From Mucilaginibacter gotjawali (GTDB lineage: Bacteria > Bacteroidota > Bacteroidia > Sphingobacteriales > Sphingobacteriaceae), in the NCBI RefSeq assembly GCF_002355435.1, contig NZ_AP017313.1, positions 6,076,001 through 6,140,000 on the forward strand: a stretch of 64,000 nt of DNA, written 5' to 3'. Shown one piece after another: positions 1-7,844 of the stretch; positions within the stretch are counted from its first letter, which is position 1, and each line of letters starts with the position of its first letter. The translations under genes and the position numbers were made by a program. A model generated the notes under the pieces. It did not search any database, had not been told where the DNA came from, and was given only the letters and a program-made list of their open reading frames with translations.

Positions 1-1
1 A

Positions 2-724
2 GTAGTATTTGCAAAAGGTGAAACCGTAACCTTACAATCGGGTAAAACGGTAAAACTAACAAAAGACAGCGTTTTAATAAAAGACGTCACTCTTTGTAAT
101 GGAAGCACCTTACAATGTAATATTACACCAACGGCTGGTTTTTTACAAATCGATCCCTGGGCAATCGTGACGAATCCTTGTGGGGATCCTTCTGGGAAAA
201 GCACTATGATCAATGCTTTTTCGAAGAACTCTATTATTATTACTTTTCCAAGAAAATTGGTTGGTAATCCAACTATGGTATTGAACCTGAATTACGGGGC
301 ATGGATTTTAAATGTAAGTACACTAGGTGTTAAGTTCCGGCCATCGGTGAAGGATTCGAACAATGTAAAGCATGCGGCAACAGCCACTGGAAGCAATTTA
401 AATTTGGGGCTGACCTATGGTTATTCATGGGGATTCACGGCGTTCAATAATCGAACGAATAATAGCTATTCTTTTACATTAAGTGGTGGACTGGGTTTTT
501 CTACAATTGATATAACGAAAGAGATAGTAACGGCACATCTGGATTCAGGATTAGGGAGCGAATTTGTATTAAGCCCATCGATTAATATGATATTTGCGAG
601 AAATGACATAGGAATTTTATTTGCGCTAGGTACCGATTTGATGACAGGAAAACAAGGGTCATCTTGGGCCTATCATGGTAAGCCTTATTTCGGCCTAGGT
701 ATAGCAGCCGGGTTTAGACTCTGA
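2..724 (+). CDS. C-terminal part of a beta-rich, probably outer-membrane protein (5' end outside window)
   Basis: The reading frame is open from the first complete codon of the window, so the gene begins upstream; a GTG at 167 is in frame but has no claim to be the real start. About 240 residues are visible. They are rich in alternating hydrophobic/polar stretches with Gly, Asn, Ser and aromatics, and the protein ends in a strand-like segment finishing GFRL, which is how many Bacteroidota beta-barrels end. A TAT-rich gap follows. I do not recognise a family; a porin-like or OprF-type barrel is the best guess, inferred from composition only. Confidence 0.6.
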   Translation, partial: VVFAKGETVTLQSGKTVKLTKDSVLIKDVTLCNGSTLQCNITPTAGFLQIDPWAIVTNPCGDPSGKSTMINAFSKNSIIITFPRKLVGNPTMVLNLNYGAWILNVSTLGVKFRPSVKDSNNVKHAATATGSNLNLGLTYGYSWGFTAFNNRTNNSYSFTLSGGLGFSTIDITKEIVTAHLDSGLGSEFVLSPSINMIFARNDIGILFALGTDLMTGKQGSSWAYHGKPYFGLGIAAGFRL

Positions 725-958
725 TTTTTCGAGAATAAGCAACTATTTATTTATGCAGCATTTCCTTATCGGGTACTGCTCTAAATAACTTGTTTATCAG
801 AAAGGATTATTTTAATAACCCGTCAGTTGAGGATTGTGTTTAGTTAACATATGCCATTTTAGATTGAAATTAGAAAACATGAACTGACAATATATATACC
901 CCCCCCATCCGTAACAAAAATATAACACCCAATCTTCATTAATTCCATTAAATTTACG

Positions 959-970
959 CATCATATGATG
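959..970. promoter_or_regulatory. 12-bp perfect palindrome just before the GntR start
   Basis: CATCATATGATG at 959-970 is a perfect palindrome and is followed by a further ATGATG-like half, ending 5 bases before the ATG at 976. Its position overlapping the likely translation initiation region suggests an autoregulatory operator of the GntR-family protein. It does not match the usual GT-N-AC core of FadR sites, so the assignment is tentative. Confidence 0.3.
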
Positions 971-975
971 ATGCG

Positions 976-1638
976 ATGAACCCTGTCCACATTTCTCACA
1001 GATCCTTAGCCGATGAGGTTGCTTCGCTGCTGCAGGATAGAATTTTAAAAGGCGAATACAAGGTAAACCAAAAGCTGCCGGTAGAGGCAAAGTTGATGGA
1101 ACTGTATGGCGTTGGCCGTTCTACCGTCCGCGAAGCGGTAAAGACTTTGGTGAACTCGGGCTTTTTACGTGTGCAGCAGGGTAAGGGTACTTTTATTGAA
1201 GACAATACGGGGATGAACGAACCCCTTAACCAGCGCCTGAAAAGGGCCAACCCGCAGCATATTATTGATGTGAGGCAGATGCTGGAAATAAAAATAGCCG
1301 AAAAAGCCGCCAGCAACCGCACCGGCAATGATATTTCGAAACTGGAACACTTTTTAAATAAAAGAGCAAAAGCTGCCGACCAGAATTTACCGGAGGAATG
1401 TATTGAGGCCCATATTAACTTTTTCCAGGTGCTGGCCGATGCGTCAAAGAACGACCTGCTGTCGGGCTTATACAAACAGTTCCTGCTGCAGTTGAAAACC
1501 GAAATGCTGGAGAATATGAAAGACACCGCCTTTTTTAAAGAAAAACGCGATCATTACCAAAACCTGCTGGATGGTATTTTACGGCAGGACGCTAAGAAGG
1601 CCGCCTTCTGGAGTGGCAAAATTAACGGGGCCATGTAG
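976..1638 (+). CDS. FadR-subfamily GntR transcriptional regulator
   Basis: A 220-residue protein with an N-terminal winged helix-turn-helix (residues about 8-75; the motif LPVEAKLMELYGVGRSTVRE is the typical GntR recognition region) and a helical C-terminal FCD-type ligand/dimerisation domain (about 90-215). Members usually sense a small carboxylic acid and repress a neighbouring catabolic or transport operon. Here the next gene is a transglycosylase with its own promoter, so the target is not obvious. In the FCD domain the metal-binding His set is only partly visible (EAHINF), so metal-dependent sensing is uncertain. A palindrome at 959-970 may be its own operator. The ATG at 976 gives a start 8 residues before the HTH, normal for the family. 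Confidence 0.9.
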   Translation: MNPVHISHRSLADEVASLLQDRILKGEYKVNQKLPVEAKLMELYGVGRSTVREAVKTLVNSGFLRVQQGKGTFIEDNTGMNEPLNQRLKRANPQHIIDVRQMLEIKIAEKAASNRTGNDISKLEHFLNKRAKAADQNLPEECIEAHINFFQVLADASKNDLLSGLYKQFLLQLKTEMLENMKDTAFFKEKRDHYQNLLDGILRQDAKKAAFWSGKINGAM

Positions 1639-1807
1639 CAACTCCGTGCTCCGATTGCGCTGACATAGCTGACCGGGCCGGCAATTGGGCCGGAATGCCG
1701 GATGGGCCCCGGGTACACTCCCCGCCATTTTAAATAATTAAATCCCCGTTTCCTGTTATTTGGCCTTAAGCAGGCACGTTTAAGGAAACATTTTACCCAC
1801 GGCAACG

Positions 1808-1838
1808 TTTGTATCCCATAAGAATTAGTTTAGTTTTG
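1808..1838 (+). promoter_or_regulatory. Bacteroidota-type promoter of the transglycosylase gene
   Basis: TTTG at 1808-1811, a 19-base spacer, then TAGTTTTG at 1831-1838: an exact match to the Bacteroidota consensus TTTG-N19-TAnnTTTG. Transcription would start near 1842-1846. That leaves only about 10 bases before the ATG at 1854 but about 45 bases before an in-frame ATG at 1890, which favours the later start. Confidence 0.65.
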
Positions 1839-1853
1839 GATAAATATTTTTGA

Positions 1854-4112
1854 ATGTATCGCCCTAATCTCAAAAACATCCGCCTGAATATGAAATATGT
1901 TCGTATAGCGGGTATTGTACTTGCCGTTATTTTTGTTTTGCTGCTGATTGGCGGTTATATTGCCTATACCAAACGCGAGGCCCTTTTGCAACGTGCCATA
2001 ACCAAAGCCAAACAAAAGGCCAAAAAAGATTATAACCTCGACCTGGAAATAGGTTCGGCAAGGTTTACCGGGCTCGGTACCGTTGATTTTAGTGATATCA
2101 CTGTCGTTCCGGCACAACGGGATAGTTTGCTCAGCATCAAAAATTTTGAGGTGAGTATTAAATTAATTCCGCTGATTTTCGGCAACGTAAAACTGGCGGA
2201 GGTGACGATGCAGAACGGGCACCTTAATTTAACCGACATTAACCACGTTAAGAATTTTGATTTTTTATTCAAAAAGAAAAAAGATACGACAGATACGCAT
2301 TCAAAGGTCAACCTGTCTGAACTTTCCTATAACCTGATTAACCAGGTATTGTACAAGATCCCGGATAACCTGGACGTGAGTAATTTCCTGGTATCATTTA
2401 CCACAGATAGCGCGAGTTTGCGGTTACTGACCCGCAATGCGGTAAATAAAGACGGGCAGCTTACCTCAACCATTGATATTAACAACGGGGCAGCTACCTG
2501 GCATTTTGCCGGAAAGATGCGCGCGTCAGACAAGGATATCGACGTTAAATTATATGCAGACGGAAAAAAGGTGGAACTGCCGTACGTTGATAAGCGGTAC
2601 CATTTAAAAGTAAACTTTGATACGCTGAGCACCCGCCTGAGCAAGGTGGAACAAACCGGCGGCGAAACCCGGATTTATGGTTCCTGGAGCGCAAAAAACC
2701 TGGCGATTAACCAGGGCCGGCTGTCTTCCAGTGACATTGTTTTTCCCAAAGCGGGTATAGAAGCCAATGTATTTGTGGGCTCGAATTATGTATCGGTCGA
2801 CAGCTCGTCGGTTATTACAATGAATAAAATAACCGCACATCCTTATATCAAATATACCTTGAATCCCGTAAAGGTTTATGAGTTAAAAATCAATACGGGG
2901 TGGATGGAGGCGCAGGACTTTTTTGATTCGCTGCCTGCCGGCATCTTTGATTCGTTGATGGGTATGCAGGTTGCCGGGAAGCTGAATTATAGCCTGAACC
3001 TGTTTTTAAATGCTTCGGACCCTGACAATGTACAGTTTGATTCGCGGCTCAATAAAGATGAATTTCGTATTATCCGTTATGGTAATACTGATTTCAGTAA
3101 ATTGAACAGCACATTTACCTATACGCCCTATGAATATGGCAAGCCGATGCCATCGCGGTTGATCGGTCCGCAAAACCCTTATTTTACACCGCTGAGCGAC
3201 ATCTCACCCAACCTGCAATATGCAGTAATGACGGCCGAAGACCCCTCGTTTTACAACAACAACGGTTTTGTGGAAGAGTCGTTCCGCAAGTCGCTGGCCA
3301 CCAATTTTAAAGAAAAAAAGTTTAAGCGTGGCGGCAGTACCATTTCCATGCAGCTGGTAAAAAATGCCTTTTTAAGCAGGGAAAAAACAGTTGCCCGGAA
3401 GGCTGAGGAAATGCTGATCGTATGGATGATCCAGAACGGGCACATCATGACCAAGGACCGCATGCTGGAAGTATATTTTAATATAATTGAATGGGGCCGT
3501 AACGTTTACGGTATAGGGGAAGCCTCGCGCTATTATTTTAACAAAACACCGTCGGAACTTACCATTGGCGAAAGTATTTACCTGGCCAGTATTGTGCCTC
3601 ACCCCAAAACCGGATTGTATTCGTTTTTGCCCGATGGGTCGCTCAGGCCGGGCCTGGTGGGTTATTTTAACCTGATAGGCAATTTAATGGCCGGGCATGG
3701 CCGGGCGCAGCAGGATAGCAGCAACTATGGCTTTTATACGGTACGATTAAAAGAAAGCCTGCGGAAAGAAGCGCCGGCTGATACCACGCTTGCCGATAGC
3801 CTGATTAAACATGATAAAGAAGAAAATGGTGATGATGCACCGCCGGTAGCTGCTGAGCCCGTAAAAAAACCATCCTTTTTACAGCGGATCTTCGGCAAAA
3901 AAGACACGGTTGCCAGGAAAGAAGAACCGAAGATCGATCCCAAAGCGAGACTAAAAGCCGAAATTGAAAAGTTGCGCAATGATGAGGAGCAAAAAGAGCT
4001 GCTGATAGATACCGCCGGCAAAACCCGGAAAGAGATCCGCCAGGAAAAACGAAGGATGCGAAGCGAGGAAAAAGACCAGGAAAAAGCATTGAAAACCGCT
4101 GCAGGGGGATAA
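1854..4112 (+). CDS. AsmA-like / GT51 peptidoglycan transglycosylase-domain protein
   Basis: A 752-residue membrane-anchored protein. One transmembrane anchor lies at about residues 16-38; the long middle part (about 50-420) resembles AsmA-type beta-rich domains (conserved GL/DFSDI and LAEVTMQNGHLNL strands). Residues about 440-620 carry the glycosyltransferase-51 signatures: an ED-x-x-F motif (TAEDPSFYNNNGF), RGGSTISMQLVKN, the RKAEE motif and IIEWGRNVYGIGEASRYYF. GT51 enzymes polymerise lipid II glycan strands outside the inner membrane. There is no transpeptidase domain; instead the C-terminus is a Lys/Glu-rich, probably coiled-coil tail. The true start may be the ATG at 1890 (MKYVRIAG...), since the promoter at 1808-1838 leaves almost no leader for 1854. 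The fusion makes it either a monofunctional polymerase or an envelope-assembly protein. Confidence 0.88.
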   Translation: MYRPNLKNIRLNMKYVRIAGIVLAVIFVLLLIGGYIAYTKREALLQRAITKAKQKAKKDYNLDLEIGSARFTGLGTVDFSDITVVPAQRDSLLSIKNFEVSIKLIPLIFGNVKLAEVTMQNGHLNLTDINHVKNFDFLFKKKKDTTDTHSKVNLSELSYNLINQVLYKIPDNLDVSNFLVSFTTDSASLRLLTRNAVNKDGQLTSTIDINNGAATWHFAGKMRASDKDIDVKLYADGKKVELPYVDKRYHLKVNFDTLSTRLSKVEQTGGETRIYGSWSAKNLAINQGRLSSSDIVFPKAGIEANVFVGSNYVSVDSSSVITMNKITAHPYIKYTLNPVKVYELKINTGWMEAQDFFDSLPAGIFDSLMGMQVAGKLNYSLNLFLNASDPDNVQFDSRLNKDEFRIIRYGNTDFSKLNSTFTYTPYEYGKPMPSRLIGPQNPYFTPLSDISPNLQYAVMTAEDPSFYNNNGFVEESFRKSLATNFKEKKFKRGGSTISMQLVKNAFLSREKTVARKAEEMLIVWMIQNGHIMTKDRMLEVYFNIIEWGRNVYGIGEASRYYFNKTPSELTIGESIYLASIVPHPKTGLYSFLPDGSLRPGLVGYFNLIGNLMAGHGRAQQDSSNYGFYTVRLKESLRKEAPADTTLADSLIKHDKEENGDDAPPVAAEPVKKPSFLQRIFGKKDTVARKEEPKIDPKARLKAEIEKLRNDEEQKELLIDTAGKTRKEIRQEKRRMRSEEKDQEKALKTAAGG

Positions 4113-4211
4113 GAAACAACTCCAATCGTTCCGCGCAATGGCGGGCTTATATCGGCCCGCTGCCCACTGTCTACCCAGTGTAAAATAAGTATTGCCCGGC
4201 TGTGACTAAAT

Positions 4212-4247
4212 TAAATGTTTAAACACATATGTTTGCACAAACATTTA
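4212..4247. promoter_or_regulatory. Nested inverted repeats overlapping the nitroreductase promoter
   Basis: Three overlapping dyads lie just upstream of the ATG at 4253: TAAATGTTT (4212-4220) with AAACATTTA (4239-4247); the palindrome TGTTTAAACA (4216-4225); and ATGTTTGCACAAACAT (4229-4244). The last overlaps TATGTTTG (4228-4235), which fits a Bacteroidota -7 element. A repressor bound here would block the promoter, as expected for an electrophile- or redox-sensing regulator controlling a nitroreductase. No -33 TTTG is visible at the right spacing. Confidence 0.5.
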
Positions 4248-4252
4248 ATATT

Positions 4253-4882
4253 ATGTCACTCATAGATAAATTACAAAGGCGTTATGCCACCAAGAAATTT
4301 GATCCCACAAAAAAATTAAGCGCCAAACAATTGGACGACCTGCTGAGCGCTGTGCAACTTTCGCCATCTTCCTACGGTTTGCAATCCTATAAAGTATTGG
4401 TTGTTGAAGACCCGGCGATAAGGGAACAATTGCGCGAGGCCGCACATGGGCAATCGCAGATCACTGATGCATCGCAGGTGTTGGTTTTCGCTTCGGAAAC
4501 GGCTATTGACGAAGCACTGGTAAACAAATACGTAGATAATATTGCATTAACCCGCCATGTTGACCGCACACACCTTGCCGGTTTTGAGAATACCATGGTA
4601 GGCACCGTAAATCGCCTGAGCGAGGACCAGAAAATTGCCTGGTCGCACAAACAGGCTTATATTGCTTTAGGCGTATTGTTAACCGCCGCTGCCGAAATGG
4701 GTATTGATGCCTGCCCGATGGAAGGTTTCCAGGCCGGTAAATTTGACGAAATTTTAGGTTTAAGAGAAAAAGGACTGACCGTATCAGTAATTGCCCCGAT
4801 AGGCTTCCATGCCGAAGATGACGGCTATAGCCACCTGGCAAAAGTGCGCAGGCCTAAAGAAGAAATGTTTATACATGTTTAA
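4253..4882 (+). CDS. NfsB-type FMN-dependent nitroreductase / NAD(P)H oxidoreductase
   Basis: A 209-residue nitroreductase-fold flavoprotein. The N-terminal pattern RRYATKKFDPTKKL and the SPSSYGLQSYKVLVV segment correspond to the FMN-binding region of the NfsB family; the C-terminal part has MGIDACPMEGFQAGKFDEIL and LREKGLTVSVIAPIG, also as in NfsB. Such enzymes reduce quinones, nitro compounds or flavins with NAD(P)H. I start at ATG 4253 (MSLIDKLQ) rather than the in-frame ATG at 4229, because the family begins at this point and 4229 lies inside the promoter/operator palindrome. The dyads at 4212-4247 suggest tight repression, typical of electrophile-induced enzymes. The gene is monocistronic; a word-repeat element follows its stop. 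Confidence 0.9.
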   Translation: MSLIDKLQRRYATKKFDPTKKLSAKQLDDLLSAVQLSPSSYGLQSYKVLVVEDPAIREQLREAAHGQSQITDASQVLVFASETAIDEALVNKYVDNIALTRHVDRTHLAGFENTMVGTVNRLSEDQKIAWSHKQAYIALGVLLTAAAEMGIDACPMEGFQAGKFDEILGLREKGLTVSVIAPIGFHAEDDGYSHLAKVRRPKEEMFIHV

Positions 4883-4955
4883 GTTGATTGAGTGAATGGT
4901 TGATTGGGTTGGGGGACAGTGTGTAGGAGATTTTGATTGGCCTACTCAACCATTC
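4883..4955. repeat. Intergenic word-repeat element (GAATGGTTGATT word), copy 1
   Basis: Starting directly after the TAA at 4880-4882, the sequence repeats the words TTGATTG and GTGAATGGTTGATT; GAATGGTTGA (4894-4903) pairs with TCAACCATTC (4946-4955). The word GTGAATGGTTGATT recurs at 38041-38054, again right after a stop codon. The position between convergent genes suggests a transcription terminator or dispersed hairpin element. Confidence 0.55.
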
Positions 4956-4997
4956 GTTCTTTCAGGAATGTTAAGGCTATATTTTTTACCCCTTTAC

Positions 4998-5216
4998 TTA
5001 TAAACGAAAAACCCCAGCACTAAGAAGGATCAATGCCGTCATAGATCCAATAAACAAAATGAAATACAGATATGCAGTTTTATGAGCTAAGTTGAAAGTA
5101 AGCCTGCCACTTCTTACCCCTGTCGATACATAATTGTACGGTTCGGGATCATTTGGATCATAACAGAATATTCCCCATTTCCATGGCCGCTGTCCTTGGT
5201 TTTCATTTTTTTCCAT
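4998..5216 (-). CDS. Small DUF5808-like membrane protein
   Basis: A 72-residue protein: a soluble N-terminus containing WKWGIFCYDPNDPEPYNYV, a TFNLAHKTAY segment, then one hydrophobic helix (about 50-68). The order 'W-G-I-F-x-Y-N/D-P-x-D-P ... FNLA' followed by a membrane segment resembles the DUF5808 module, which has no assigned function. The start is ATG at 5216. It is convergent with the nitroreductase and separated from the LacI gene by about 270 bases in which I see no gene. No operon partner. Confidence 0.6.
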   Translation of the reverse strand: MEKNENQGQRPWKWGIFCYDPNDPEPYNYVSTGVRSGRLTFNLAHKTAYLYFILFIGSMTALILLSAGVFRL

Positions 5217-5485
5217 TGTTATAAATTTACCGTCAATATCCTGTAAATATAATATATTGGCAGCGACGGTTACAATGCCCTATTGGCGCCTACTTAACAG
5301 GGTCACGGTTCTCCAGGATATATTTTCCTTTTTGGCAACCATACCGCGTCCATTCAAGCGAAAAAACGGCCTGAAAGCATACAGTTAAACGGCATGTTTA
5401 ATTGATTAATTGTGTTTTTACTGTTCCTGGAAAATATAAAAAACGCGAATCTTTTACCAGGCCTCGCCGGAATAGCTCAATCAAC

Positions 5486-6496
5486 TCATCCTCCCGAAGA
5501 CTTCCTGATATACAGCTTCGACTTCAATACATGCTGCTTCTTTTGTATAGGCAGCCCTTTTGATTCCAGCTCATCAAACAATAGGCTGGCCGCTTTGCTG
5601 CCGAGCTCAAAGGCGGGTTGTGTTATGGTAGACAGCGGCGGGTTCAAAAGAGGGGCTATGTGCAGGCTGGAGAAACTGATCACTTTCAGGTCGCGTGGGA
5701 TATCAATATTCAGGTCGTGGCAAACGTAGTAAGTGGCAAAGGCAAGGCGCTCCACCGAGCTGAAAATGCCATCGGGCTTAAGCTCTTCCAGCACCTTCTT
5801 CAGGATGCCGTAGTTCACCTTTTCATCGTTGCTGCAATCTATAACCAGTTCGTCATTAAACGGGATGCCATGCTTCTGCAAGGCATCAATATAACCCTGC
5901 ATACGTACCTTACCGATGGAAATACTTTTGTTTACTACGAGGTAGGCTATTCTTTTGCAGCCGGTATCAATTAAGTGTTCGGTAGCTGCAAAGCTGCTGT
6001 CGTAGTCATTGGTAATTACTTTGGCGGCCTCAATATCTTCGTAAACACGGTCGAAAAACACCACGGGGATGTTTTTCTGTTCCAGCTGGCGGAGGTAGTT
6101 GTGGTCATTTGCTTCGCCGGATACCGACATGATGATACCATCCACCTTGCCGTTGTTCAGGTAATTGATAAATGATACTTCTTTCTCAAAAACATCATCG
6201 GTGCGGTAAAGTAAAATGTAAAACCCTTTTTTTCGCGCTATTTCCTCGATCCCGTTAATGGCCTGGGCGAAAAAATCATTCGCGATCTCGGGAACGATGA
6301 CAGCCAGCGTCCTGCTTTTTTTATCACGAAGGTTGCTGGCATAATGGTTGGGTAAAAAATTATGCTCTTTCGCGAATGCCAGTATCCTTTCTTTGGTGTC
6401 CTTGTTAATATCCGGGCTGCCATTAAAAGCCCTTGAAATAGTTGATGTTGAAATATTTAATTTCTTAGCCAGTATTTTAATATTAATATTATCCAT
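5486..6496 (-). CDS. LacI-family transcriptional regulator
   Basis: A 336-residue regulator. The N-terminal LacI helix-turn-helix (residues 4-50, IKILAKKLNISTSTISRAFN, with the hinge pattern NHYASNLRDKKSRTLAVIVP) is followed by a periplasmic-binding-protein-type sugar sensor domain (about 60-330; DGIIMS, PVVFFDR, TITQP are typical landmarks). Such proteins repress carbohydrate-use genes until a sugar effector binds. No carbohydrate operon is adjacent, so the target is elsewhere or is the gene itself. Upstream on its strand TACATTTG (complement of 6522-6529) fits a -7 promoter element. The start MDNINIK is the normal beginning of the HTH. Confidence 0.93.
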   Translation of the reverse strand: MDNINIKILAKKLNISTSTISRAFNGSPDINKDTKERILAFAKEHNFLPNHYASNLRDKKSRTLAVIVPEIANDFFAQAINGIEEIARKKGFYILLYRTDDVFEKEVSFINYLNNGKVDGIIMSVSGEANDHNYLRQLEQKNIPVVFFDRVYEDIEAAKVITNDYDSSFAATEHLIDTGCKRIAYLVVNKSISIGKVRMQGYIDALQKHGIPFNDELVIDCSNDEKVNYGILKKVLEELKPDGIFSSVERLAFATYYVCHDLNIDIPRDLKVISFSSLHIAPLLNPPLSTITQPAFELGSKAASLLFDELESKGLPIQKKQHVLKSKLYIRKSSGG

Positions 6497-6666
6497 TTTA
6501 GGGTATTGGTTATTCGCTCATCAAATGTAATAAAATCAGGGTATTGTGTTTTAACTGAATTTTAATATTCTTAAACAGAATAAAATAAGGTTTATTGCCT
6601 TTATGGCAGCGTGTTATATTAATAAATATAAAAAGTGGCATAAGCTTTGCACAACTACAGGCAGCA

Positions 6667-7041
6667 ATGGATATCATAGTGAAGAAGATATTAATAGTTG
6701 AAGAGAATCCGTTAATGATGGAGGTTATGACCTATATCCTGATCAATTACGGATATGAGGTGTTTGCACTTTCAAATGGAAATGAAGTTTTCAAGTTTAT
6801 CAAGAACAATCAACCCGACCTTGTGATTCTTGATGACGTTTTACATGGGATTAACGGGCGAGAGATATGTCAGCTGATCAAGCTGAATAAAACAACCAGT
6901 AACCTGCCGGTTATTATGTGTTCGGGAGATGATTACTTCGACGAAGATCTGACACAAAAGGGCTGTCCTGATGACGTACTGCACAAACCGTTCGACATTA
7001 CCAGCCTGGTCGAAATGGTTGCTTACCAACTGGCAGCTTAA
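6667..7041 (+). CDS. Single-domain CheY-like response regulator receiver
   Basis: A stand-alone receiver domain of 124 residues with no output domain. Visible landmarks: KILIVEEN (the acidic pair is E12-E13 instead of the usual Asp residues), VILDDVLHGINGREIC with the phospho-accepting Asp at about 56, Ser86 in the Thr/Ser switch position (IMCSGDD) and Lys107 (LHKPF). It probably passes phosphoryl groups between histidine kinases or binds a partner protein. I start at ATG 6667 (MDIIVKKILIVEEN); an upstream in-frame ATG at 6595 would add 24 residues not belonging to the fold. It could be a phosphorelay partner of the kinase at 9224-10713, but this is inference from proximity only. Confidence 0.9.
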   Translation: MDIIVKKILIVEENPLMMEVMTYILINYGYEVFALSNGNEVFKFIKNNQPDLVILDDVLHGINGREICQLIKLNKTTSNLPVIMCSGDDYFDEDLTQKGCPDDVLHKPFDITSLVEMVAYQLAA

Positions 7042-7844
7042 TTTATTTCCTTAGGCATTAACAAAATAACAATACCAAAACACCGTCCTACAAGAAAAAA
7101 TTTCAATTCTTAATATTGAATCGTCATTTATCTCTAAAAGCTTTCGGTCTACTGATTTTAAGCAGTTAACAACAGCTGAATTGGTCGATTTACGGCGGAT
7201 AAGCCTCCTCCCCGTTCCGCAAGCGCCCTCGCTTGTGTTCGATCGATAGGAGGTATTACAATTTTTATTGGTAGAACTTGTCAGACTTTGTTCTCTTACT
7301 CCAACAAAGTCTCCGATATACATTTCATATCCTCCGAGATTTGTCCAGTTCCGTCTGTCTTTAACGCGCAGCGCGAGCCGCACTCGAACCTTTTGAAATA
7401 GGAAAAACCTAAAACTTCCTCAGTTCTTTTGCTTCTTTTCTTGCAAGAAAAGAAGTTCGGGCCATTGAACCTTATAACAGAATTATGTTAAGTAAATTGC
7501 ATTGAAGATATTTTTCTAATTCTTAATACTTGGCTTAATATCAAAATATTACCGGTCGTTCGGACGCGGTCAATAGTCTTAAATCCGCTAAAAAGGGGTT
7601 CGAAAAGCTTCCCCTAGGGGCTGCGGTAAGGTATGAGGTCATCGACCGAATGGCGAAAATGACCCGGAAAAATGGCGGATCATTGGAGTAAGACGACTTG
7701 TCGCTTCATGAATTTGATAACTATAATCACGAACAATTGTGTAAAAAATCTTAATTTGGCTGTACTGATGTATTAACCTGATGTCAGCACAACGGTTGGG
7801 CATCATGTTATAAGGCCACAAAAAATTATAGAAGTTAAAAATAT
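7042..7844. other. Long non-coding stretch with several hairpins
   Basis: About 800 bases without a credible gene; a 110-codon minus-strand frame at 7051-7383 has Ser/Arg/Cys-rich composition and no recognisable fold. Structure seen: CAAGCG/CGCTTG (7220-7235); AGACTTTGTT (7283-7292) facing AACAAAGTCT (7303-7312); and a perfect 24-base palindrome at 7432-7455. Patches of GC-rich text (7190-7240, 7365-7390, 7555-7680) alternate with AT-rich text, which suggests remnants of several repeats or a decayed insertion beside the AT-rich tlpA-like gene. Confidence 0.5.
7432..7455. repeat. 24-base perfect palindrome
   Basis: CTTCTTTTCTTG is followed at once by its reverse complement CAAGAAAAGAAG, giving a 12-bp stem without loop; TTCTTTTG precedes it. 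It is too symmetric for chance and lies in a gene-free region. Possibly a dispersed repeat or the remains of a terminator. Confidence 0.55.

Noticed and set aside
4141..4160. GCGGGC/GCCCGC hairpin after the transglycosylase gene as terminator
   Set aside because: Stem is only 6 bp with an 8-base loop and no T run follows, so support is too weak for a terminator call.
5412..5729. 105-codon plus-strand frame over the end of the LacI gene
   Set aside because: Shadow of the LacI-family gene; start lies in the AT-rich gap and the translation shows no domain.
7051..7383. 110-codon minus-strand frame in the gene-poor region
   Set aside because: Ser/Arg/Asn/Cys-rich translation without predicted fold, interrupted by hairpins at 7220 and 7283; looks like non-coding repeat sequence.
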